A stretch of 7,520 bases of DNA from NCBI GenBank assembly GCA_947624335.1, contig CANQJX010000081.1:1-7520 (forward strand), read 5' to 3'. Below are positions 1 to 4,921 of the stretch, piece by piece (positions within the stretch are counted from its first letter, which is position 1; each line of letters starts with the position of its first letter). The stretch comes from an uncultured Marvinbryantia sp. GTDB taxonomy: Bacteria; Bacillota; Clostridia; Lachnospirales; Lachnospiraceae. Both the position numbers and the translations under genes were made by a program. Below the pieces are notes generated by a model. It ran no database searches. It was not told the origin of the DNA and saw only the letters and a list, made by a program, of their open reading frames with translations.

Positions 1-1187
1 CCTACGCGGTGGTCGCCTATCAGACGGCATGGCTCAAATATTATTATCCGCTGGAATTTATGGCGTCGCTGATGACGTCGGTAATCGACAATCCGCCCAA
101 GGTGGCGGCGTACAATATTACCTGCCGCCAGATGGGGATCGAGATTCTGCCGCCCGATATCAATAAAGGCGAGAGCGGATTTTCCGTAGAAGGCAATAAA
201 ATCCGCTATGGGCTTTCCGCGATCAAAAGCATCGGCAGGCCGGTGATCGCGGCGCTTGTGGAAGAGCGCAGCCGCGGCGGCGCGTATACGTCTCTGCGCA
301 ATCTGATAGAACGCATGTCCAGCAAAGACATCAACAAGCGCACGCTGGAGAGCTTTATCAAGTCGGGCGCGCTGGATAGCCTGGGCGGCACGCGCCGGCA
401 GAAAATGCAGGGCTATATTCAGGTGATGGAGGCGGTCAATCAGGAAAAGAAGAGCGCGCTTACCGGGCAGATGAGCCTGTTTGACTTTGTGGGCGAAGAA
501 GAAAAGAAGGATTATGAAGTTTCGCTCCCGGATGTGGGCGAGTATGACAAAGAGCAGCTTCTTGCCTTTGAAAAAGAGGTGCTGGGCTTTTATGTGAGCG
601 GACATCCGCTGGAGAAATACGAACATCTCTGGCGTAAGCATATCACGAACGTAACCACGGATTTTGAGCCGGACGAGGAGAGCGGGCTTCCGCTGGTAAA
701 GGACGCGAGCAAAGCAACGGTCGGCGGCATGATCACTTATAAAAAAATCAAGTACACGCGCAACAATCAGACGATGGCGTTCCTTACGCTGGAAGACCTT
801 GTGGGAAGCGTCGAGGTAGTGGTTTTTCCGCGCGATTATGAAAAAAACCGCAGCCTCTTAAACGAGGAGGAAAAGGTATTTATCACCGGGCGCGTTTCCG
901 CCGAGGACGAAAAAGCGAGCAAACTGATCTGCGAGAGCGTGCAGAGCTTTGAGGGCATTCCGCGGGAGATATGGATCCGGTTCCCGGACAAAGAAACGTA
1001 TCAGCAAAAGGAACAGCAGATGTACGCGATTCTGCGCAAATCGGACGGCAACGACCGCGTAGCGGTTTACATCCATTCGCCCCGCGCCGTCAAAAAATTG
1101 TCGGAGAACTGGACGGTCAGCGCCGACGAAGCGCTCTGCGAAGAACTTGCCGAAACCTTTGGGCGGGAAAATATAAAAATCGTTTGA
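1..1187 (+). CDS. dnaE: DNA polymerase III subunit alpha, C-terminal part (5' end outside window)
   Basis: This is the catalytic subunit of the replicative DNA polymerase, cut by the window edge. The frame is open from base 3 (Tyr-Ala-Val-Val-Ala-Tyr) and ends at TGA 1185-1187, so about 395 C-terminal residues are visible. The true start lies upstream; the GTG at 9 is only an internal codon. Counting from that GTG, residues 5-60 are the end of the polymerase core (AYQTAWLKYYYP, then MGIEILPPDIN). Residues 65-125 form the helix-hairpin-helix region (GLSAIKSIG, IKSGALDSLGG). Residues 154-160 (QMSLFDF) match the QxxLF sliding-clamp-binding pattern. Residues 190-200 (EVLGFYVSGHP) are a DnaE family hallmark, and about 236-310 form an OB-fold (TVGGMITYKKIK to VFITGRV). 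Residues 320-392 are a small C-terminal domain. The exonuclease/PHP part is not visible. pfkA follows after 48 bases, an arrangement also common in other Firmicutes. Confidence 0.96.
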   Translation, partial: YAVVAYQTAWLKYYYPLEFMASLMTSVIDNPPKVAAYNITCRQMGIEILPPDINKGESGFSVEGNKIRYGLSAIKSIGRPVIAALVEERSRGGAYTSLRNLIERMSSKDINKRTLESFIKSGALDSLGGTRRQKMQGYIQVMEAVNQEKKSALTGQMSLFDFVGEEEKKDYEVSLPDVGEYDKEQLLAFEKEVLGFYVSGHPLEKYEHLWRKHITNVTTDFEPDEESGLPLVKDASKATVGGMITYKKIKYTRNNQTMAFLTLEDLVGSVEVVVFPRDYEKNRSLLNEEEKVFITGRVSAEDEKASKLICESVQSFEGIPREIWIRFPDKETYQQKEQQMYAILRKSDGNDRVAVYIHSPRAVKKLSENWTVSADEALCEELAETFGRENIKIV

Positions 1188-1212
1188 AAAGCAGCGCAAA
1201 ATACATTACACT
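1184..1212 (+). promoter_or_regulatory. possible sigma-A promoter for pfkA overlapping the dnaE stop
   Basis: TTGAAA (1184-1189, 5 of 6 matches to the -35 consensus) lies 17 bases before TACACT (1207-1212, 4 of 6 matches to the -10). Transcription would start near 1219, giving a very short leader before the ribosome site at 1222-1228. The -35 overlaps the dnaE TGA. The spacing is ideal but the -10 is weak, so pfkA may simply be read through from dnaE. This is pattern matching only. Confidence 0.3.
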
Positions 1213-1235
1213 GAGAAAAACAGGAGGTGCGCAAA

Positions 1236-2210
1236 ATGGCAAAAGAGGTCAATACAATCGGCGTACTGACAAGCGGCGGGGACGCGTCGGGCATGAATGC
1301 CGCTATCCGCGCGGTCGTCAGAAAAGCCATCTATAACGGGAAAAAAGTAAAAGGAATCTACCGCGGTTACAGCGGATTGCTAAACGAAGAAATTCAGGAT
1401 CTTACGGCAAGGGACGTATCGAATATTATTTCCCGCGGCGGCACGATCCTGGGGACGGCGCGCTGCACGGAGTTCTGCACGGAAGAAGGGCAGAAGCTGG
1501 GCGCGCAGATCTGCGCGAAGCACGGAATCGACGGCCTGGTGGTGATCGGCGGCGACGGTTCTTTCGCGGGCGCGCAGAAGCTGGCGGCGCTCGGCGTCAA
1601 TACAATCGGGGTTCCGGGTACGATCGATCTGGACATCGCCTGCACGGAATATACGATCGGTTTTGACACCGCCATCAATACGGCGATGGACGCCATTGAT
1701 AAAGTGCGTGATACCGCCACCTCTCACGAACGCTGCAGCATCATCGAGGTAATGGGCAGGCGCGCGGGCTATATCGCGCTCTACTGCGGCATCGCCAACG
1801 GGGCGGAGGATATCCTGATACCTGAAAAATACGATTACGACGAACAAAAGCTGATCAATAATATCCTGCGCAACCGCAAACGCGGGAAAAAGCATCATAT
1901 CATTATCAACGCGGAAGGAATCGGGCATTCTACGTCTATGGCGCGCCGCATTGAGGCGGCGACCGGCGTGGAGACGCGGGCAACGATTCTCGGACATATG
2001 CAGCGCGGCGGAAGCCCCACCTGCAAGGACCGCGTGTATGCTTCTATGATGGGCGCTTATGCGGCGGATCTTTTGTGCCAGGGCAAGACCAACCGCGTAG
2101 TAGGCTACCGGCACGGCGATTTTACAGACTTTGATATCGATGAAGCGCTGGCTATGCAGAAACAGCTTCCGGAGAATATGTGGGAGACTGCATATGCGCT
2201 GAGCGTATGA
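1236..2210 (+). CDS. pfkA: ATP-dependent 6-phosphofructokinase
   Basis: This cytoplasmic glycolytic enzyme phosphorylates fructose 6-phosphate to fructose 1,6-bisphosphate. The ATG at 1236 is chosen because AGGAGGT (1222-1228) sits 7 bases before it; the in-frame GTG at 1227 lies inside that ribosome site. The product is 324 residues, normal for bacterial PfkA. Visible motifs are the N-terminal nucleotide loop LTSGGDASGMNAAIR (11-25), VIGGDGS (103-109), GTIDLD (128-133) with the catalytic Asp131, MGRRAG (173-178), and ETRATILGHMQRGGSP (246-261), which holds the substrate-binding Arg/His residues. Gly108 and Gly128 (E. coli Gly104 and Gly124) are the pattern of ATP users; pyrophosphate-dependent enzymes carry Asp and Lys there. 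Arg25 and Arg29 fall where the effector-site arginines of E. coli PfkA lie. The usual TIDND reads TIDLD here. The stop overlaps the next gene's ATG by four bases. Confidence 0.97.
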   Translation: MAKEVNTIGVLTSGGDASGMNAAIRAVVRKAIYNGKKVKGIYRGYSGLLNEEIQDLTARDVSNIISRGGTILGTARCTEFCTEEGQKLGAQICAKHGIDGLVVIGGDGSFAGAQKLAALGVNTIGVPGTIDLDIACTEYTIGFDTAINTAMDAIDKVRDTATSHERCSIIEVMGRRAGYIALYCGIANGAEDILIPEKYDYDEQKLINNILRNRKRGKKHHIIINAEGIGHSTSMARRIEAATGVETRATILGHMQRGGSPTCKDRVYASMMGAYAADLLCQGKTNRVVGYRHGDFTDFDIDEALAMQKQLPENMWETAYALSV

Positions 2211-3004
2211 TTAACAGTACGTCCAATCCGCAGATCAAAAATTTGATACAGCTTCAGACAAAGGCAAAAGCGCGCAAAGAACAGGGCTTGTTTGTAGCGG
2301 AGGGCGTCCGGATGTACCGCGAGGCGCCCCGCGGCCGTCTGGTAAAAACCTATGTGTCGGAAAGTTTTTATGGGAAAGAGCAAAACCAGGCGCTTTTTTC
2401 GGGTCAAGACGTAGAGATCGTATCGGATCGCGCGTTTGCGGCGGCCTGCGACACCAGGACGCCGCAGGGCGTTTTGTGCGTAATCCGGCAAAAGGCGTAT
2501 GAACTTCCGGAACTGCTTCAGGCAAAGCGGCCGTTCCTGCTGCTTCTGGAGGATCTGCAGGATCCGGGAAATCTGGGAACCATTTTCCGCACTGCGGAGG
2601 CGGCGGGCGTGACGGGCATTGTGATGAGCGCGCGTACGGCGGATATTTACAATCCCAAAACGGTGCGCGCTACAATGGGCTCCGTTTACCGCATGCCGTT
2701 TTGCATCGTATCCGATTTTGCGCCTGTGATGGCGGCGCTGCGGGAACAGCATATCCGCACCTACGCCGCGCATTTAAAAGGGACGCGCGAATATACCGAA
2801 GCGGACTACCGCACGGGCTGCGCTTTTTTAATCGGAAACGAGGGCGCAGGACTGTCCGGGGAGCTTGCCGGCATGGCGGATACTTACATCCGGATATCCA
2901 TGTCCGGCCAAACCGAATCGTTAAATGCCGCGGTTGCGGCGGCCGTGCTGATGTTTGAGGCACGCAGGCAGAGAATGAGCGAAAATACCGGCGCAGCCGT
3001 TTAA
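2207..3004 (+). CDS. TrmH/SpoU-family RNA 2'-O-ribose methyltransferase
   Basis: This is a probable SAM-dependent RNA 2'-O-methyltransferase of the SPOUT (TrmH/RlmB-like) fold, acting on rRNA or tRNA in the cytoplasm; the target nucleotide cannot be told from sequence. The ATG at 2207 overlaps the pfkA TGA as ATGA, and the protein opens in typical fashion with MINSTSNPQIK. An in-frame GTG at 2180 lies inside pfkA and is less likely. The product is 265 residues. Residues 1-95 are the N-terminal substrate-binding domain (LFVAEGVRMYREA at 28-40). The catalytic domain carries motif 1 (LEDLQDPGNLGTIFRTAEA, 114-132, with Asn122 and Arg128), motif 2 (FLIGNEGAGLSGEL, 207-220) and motif 3 (ISMSGQTESLNAAVAAA, 230-246), which together form the knotted SAM site and dimer interface. 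No good ribosome site is positioned for it, so translation is probably coupled to pfkA. Confidence 0.93.
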   Translation: MINSTSNPQIKNLIQLQTKAKARKEQGLFVAEGVRMYREAPRGRLVKTYVSESFYGKEQNQALFSGQDVEIVSDRAFAAACDTRTPQGVLCVIRQKAYELPELLQAKRPFLLLLEDLQDPGNLGTIFRTAEAAGVTGIVMSARTADIYNPKTVRATMGSVYRMPFCIVSDFAPVMAALREQHIRTYAAHLKGTREYTEADYRTGCAFLIGNEGAGLSGELAGMADTYIRISMSGQTESLNAAVAAAVLMFEARRQRMSENTGAAV

Positions 3005-3018
3005 ACGGCCGCGCCGGT
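2987..3018 (+). terminator. 16-bp inverted repeat across the methyltransferase stop; candidate weak terminator
   Basis: The left arm 2987-3002 and right arm 3003-3018 are complementary over 15 of 16 positions, centred on TTTAAA with the TAA stop at 3002-3004 in the loop region. The stem is very GC-rich (ACCGGCGC paired with GCGCCGGT). On the + strand the only mismatch is A2995/C3010. The sequence after it (TTCTGCTTC) is only moderately T-rich, so termination would be inefficient by the intrinsic mechanism. It precedes a new promoter at 3050, which supports an end-of-unit role. Confidence 0.5.
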
Positions 3019-3049
3019 TCTGCTTCAGAAAAACTTAACAATCTAAGGG

Positions 3050-3078
3050 TTGACAAAAAAAGTTAACTGGTATACAAT
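3050..3078 (+). promoter_or_regulatory. sigma-A promoter of the SH3/hydrolase gene
   Basis: TTGACA (3050-3055, perfect -35) is separated by 17 bases from TACAAT (3073-3078, 5 of 6 matches to the -10). An overlapping alternative -10 is TATACA at 3071-3076 with a TGG extension at 3068-3070. Transcription would start near 3085. The spacer is A-rich. The promoter lies in a 167-base gap between genes that otherwise holds only repeats and the ribosome site. Confidence 0.8.
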
Positions 3079-3098
3079 GACGATGTAATAAAGTTAAC
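3059..3098 (+). repeat. 9-base direct repeat flanking the -10 element
   Basis: AAAGTTAAC occurs at 3059-3067, inside the promoter spacer, and again at 3090-3098, just after the expected start site. The copies are 31 bases apart, close to three helical turns, so both would lie on the same DNA face. The second copy overlaps the candidate WalR box. The core GTTAAC is itself palindromic. A regulator site is possible, but no experiment supports it here. Confidence 0.45.
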
Positions 3099-3110
3099 AA
3101 ATTTGTAACA
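3094..3110 (-). promoter_or_regulatory. candidate WalR (YycF) binding box
   Basis: Read on the minus strand, the sequence is TGTTAC-AAATT-TGTTAA, two exact matches to the half-site TGT(A/T)A(A/T/C) with the required 5-base spacing. This is the published consensus for WalR, the response regulator of cell-wall homeostasis in Firmicutes. It lies at roughly +9 to +25 from the predicted start, a position expected to repress. The downstream gene encodes an exported cell-wall hydrolase, the typical WalR target class. The same bases can be read as an imperfect palindrome centred on ACAAATTTGT, so another dimeric repressor is possible. Confidence 0.5.
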
Positions 3111-3171
3111 AATAAGGCAAAACAGTTATAAAGCTGTAAAAATTTGCCGGTTTTAGGAGGTTGTTAGTTTT

Positions 3172-4371
3172 ATGAAAAATAGCAGGAAACCAATAATCTG
3201 CGCTGTGTCGGCTGCGCTTGCGCTTACTGCGGCGGCATCCTTTACGGCTTCGGCGGCTGTTTCGGACAAATGCGGCGGAATGAATATGGCGGTGGCAAAT
3301 GTTTCCGATGCGCTGCTGATCCGCGGCGCGGCGTCTTCTACAAGCGAGGTGCTCGGATACCTTCCGAGCGCGGCGGGCGTTGTGGTAGAGAGCATGAACA
3401 ACGAGTGGACCAAGGTAAAATCGGGGAGTATTTCAGGATATGTAAAAACGGACTATCTTGCGTTTGGAGAAAAAGCGGATGAACTCTTATCTGTGTACGG
3501 CGTTCCGGGCGCGGTTGCGGCATGGGACGATGTAAAAATATTCTCCGATCTGGAAGATACTTCTTCTATCATCGGCACGATCAATACCGGCGAAGGATTT
3601 GAGGTTCTCGGAAGCAGTGAAAACTGGGTAGAGATTCAGCTTGCGAGCGGAGACATCGGATATGTCCCGGCGGAAGACGTAGAGATGACGCTGGTTCTGG
3701 ATACGGCAGTGGATCCGGACGCATACGAAGAAACAGCGCAGGAAGCATACGACGAAACGTATGACGATTACAGCGGCGCGTATGCGCAAACATATACAGA
3801 TTACGGCTATGCCGATCCGTATGCGCAGTATGATACCGGATATACGGTACAGGAAACCGAAGCGGCGTACGCCTGGGATCCTTATGGAACCGAGTATGCG
3901 CAGCAGCCGCAGACCGAGGCCGTGACGGCGGACAACGAGGTGGAAGAAATTACGGATGAGGATCTTGCGGAAGACTTTAACGATGGCATCACCGGAGACG
4001 AGTATGTAGACGTGTCGCAGGAAGAAGCCGCGGCAAATGTATCTTCCAGCGACCTGGATCTTCTGGCCGCCCTGATTTACTGTGAAGCGGGCAACCAGAG
4101 CCAGGAAGGAAAGATTGCCGTCGGGCAGGTGGTTATGAACCGCGTGGCCAGTTCTTCTTTCGCAAATTCGATCCATGATGTAATCTACGAGAGCGGACAG
4201 TTTACGCCGGCGGGATCGGGATGGCTTGATCAGGTGATCGGCAGCGCTCCGCAGGACTGCTACGACGCTGCGCTTGCGGCGATGAACGGAGAAGGGACGG
4301 TCGGCGGCGCTCTGTACTTTAACGGAGGCACCGGAAAAGGGATCCAATTGGGAGATCATCAATTCTATTAA
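3172..4371 (+). CDS. exported SH3-domain cell-wall hydrolase (SleB/CwlJ-type)
   Basis: This is a probable secreted peptidoglycan hydrolase acting in or on the cell wall. The ATG at 3172 follows AGGAGG (3155-3160) by 11 bases. The product is 399 residues. Residues 1-29 form a signal peptide: basic start (MKNSRK), hydrophobic core, and an AXA-type cleavage region (TASAA); no lipobox is seen. Two SH3b repeats follow at about 38-97 (ALLIRGAASSTSEVLGYLP to GYVKTDYL) and 115-172 (VKIFSDLEDTSSIIGTI to GYVPAEDVEM), probable wall-binding modules. Residues 184-245 are a Tyr-rich linker and 254-290 an acidic one. Residues 294-399 match the Hydrolase_2 family: YCEAGNQSQEGKIAVGQVVMNRV (first part 303-315), QFTPAGSG, GALYF, and a C-terminal GDHQFY. 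Glu305 corresponds to the catalytic Glu of SleB, a lytic transglycosylase. Without spore context it is more likely a vegetative or sporulation-associated wall enzyme than the germination enzyme itself. It is a single-gene unit with its own promoter and terminator. Confidence 0.88.
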   Translation: MKNSRKPIICAVSAALALTAAASFTASAAVSDKCGGMNMAVANVSDALLIRGAASSTSEVLGYLPSAAGVVVESMNNEWTKVKSGSISGYVKTDYLAFGEKADELLSVYGVPGAVAAWDDVKIFSDLEDTSSIIGTINTGEGFEVLGSSENWVEIQLASGDIGYVPAEDVEMTLVLDTAVDPDAYEETAQEAYDETYDDYSGAYAQTYTDYGYADPYAQYDTGYTVQETEAAYAWDPYGTEYAQQPQTEAVTADNEVEEITDEDLAEDFNDGITGDEYVDVSQEEAAANVSSSDLDLLAALIYCEAGNQSQEGKIAVGQVVMNRVASSSFANSIHDVIYESGQFTPAGSGWLDQVIGSAPQDCYDAALAAMNGEGTVGGALYFNGGTGKGIQLGDHQFY

Positions 4372-4378
4372 ACATTAC

Positions 4379-4411
4379 AAAATAGAGCTGCGCAGGCAGC
4401 TCTATTTTTTT
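4379..4411 (+). terminator. strong intrinsic terminator after the hydrolase gene
   Basis: The perfect 13-bp stem 4379-4391 / 4396-4408 (core AGAGCTGC / GCAGCTCT) has a 4-base loop (GCAG) and runs into an unbroken T-tract up to 4411. The A-rich left flank would also give a T-tract on the opposite strand, so it could work in both directions. It isolates the hydrolase gene from the operon that follows. Confidence 0.93.
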
Positions 4412-4412
4412 G

Positions 4413-4441
4413 TTTACCTGCCGCCTACTTTGGTGTATAAT
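4413..4441 (+). promoter_or_regulatory. sigma-A promoter of the nfeD-SPFH-argF-birA operon
   Basis: TATAAT (4436-4441, perfect -10) lies 17 bases after TTTACC (4413-4418, 4 of 6 matches to the -35). Transcription would begin near 4448, leaving about 38 bases of leader before the ATG at 4486. The -35 directly abuts the T-tract of the preceding terminator. No operator, riboswitch or ARG box is evident in the leader. Confidence 0.75.
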
Positions 4442-4485
4442 ATCTGCATGGGAATCGGATCTTTGAAATGCAAGGAGGTGTATGT

Positions 4486-4920
4486 ATGGAACCGGTTTAC
4501 TGGCTGATTTTATTTGCGCTGCTTATGTTGATCGAAGCCTTTACGATGGGGCTTACGACAATCTGGTTCGCAGGCGGTGCGCTTGCCGGTATGGTCGCAA
4601 ATATGCTGGGGGCAAACATCTGGATCCAATGCGCTGTTTTTCTGGCAGTTTCCTTTTTGCTGCTGGTATTTACCAGACCGTTTGCGGCGCGTTATGTCAA
4701 CAGCAGACATGTCAGGACGAATGCGGACGGACTTGTGGGGCAGACTGCGGTTGTTACCGAAACAATCGATAATGTGCAAAGCACAGGGACGGTGCAGATA
4801 ACGGGGCAGGAATGGACGGCGCGGTCCGAAAAGGGCGAAGTGATCGATTCCGGCAAGACCGTAACAATCAAGGCAATTCAGGGAGTAAAATTAATCGTAC
4901 AGGAAAAGGAGAACAGGTAG
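4486..4920 (+). CDS. NfeD-like membrane protein
   Basis: This is a short NfeD-family membrane protein, partner of SPFH/flotillin-type scaffolds in membrane microdomains. The start is ATG 4486, with AAGGAGG (4472-4478) 7 bases upstream; an in-frame ATG at 4468 would lie before the ribosome site, and the ATG at 4482 is in another frame. The product is 144 residues. Hydrophobic segments at about 4-20, 24-42 and 46-63 give two or three membrane helices, followed by positively charged residues (TRPFAARYVNSRH). Residues 80-140 look like the soluble NfeD OB-fold: GLVGQTAVV, GTVQITGQEW, then VTIKAIQGVKLIVQ. It lacks the N-terminal ClpP-like protease domain of long NfeD proteins, so it is the short (NfeD1b-like) form. 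The SPFH gene begins one base after its stop. Confidence 0.88.
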   Translation: MEPVYWLILFALLMLIEAFTMGLTTIWFAGGALAGMVANMLGANIWIQCAVFLAVSFLLLVFTRPFAARYVNSRHVRTNADGLVGQTAVVTETIDNVQSTGTVQITGQEWTARSEKGEVIDSGKTVTIKAIQGVKLIVQEKENR

Positions 4921-4921
4921 T

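Noticed and set aside
971..1336. Plus-strand frame of 121 codons bridging dnaE and pfkA
   Set aside because: It overlaps two well-supported genes in another frame and has a basic low-information composition.
1380..2114. Long minus-strand open frame opposite pfkA (244 codons)
   Set aside because: It is rich in Arg, His and Ala, has no family motif or ribosome site, and lies fully opposite a clear pfkA; it is a shadow of the codon bias.
3122..3137. Short inverted repeat ACAG...CTGT in the hydrolase leader
   Set aside because: Only four pairs with an 8-base loop; expected by chance and not a riboswitch-like structure.
3019..3171. Possible riboswitch or small RNA in the gap before the hydrolase gene
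   Set aside because: After the start site near 3085 only about 87 AT-rich bases of leader remain, with no stable nested stems or known aptamer pattern visible.
3487..4362. Long minus-strand open frame opposite the hydrolase gene (291 codons)
   Set aside because: The + strand protein has a clear signal peptide, SH3 and hydrolase motifs. The opposite frame is unusually Arg/Ile-rich and owes its length to the lack of certain codons in the acidic linker.
4482..4772. Alternative plus-strand frame starting at the ATG of 4482, inside the nfeD start region
   Set aside because: It shares the ribosome site but has Cys/Arg-rich composition with no domain, while the 4486 frame gives membrane helices and an NfeD OB-fold.
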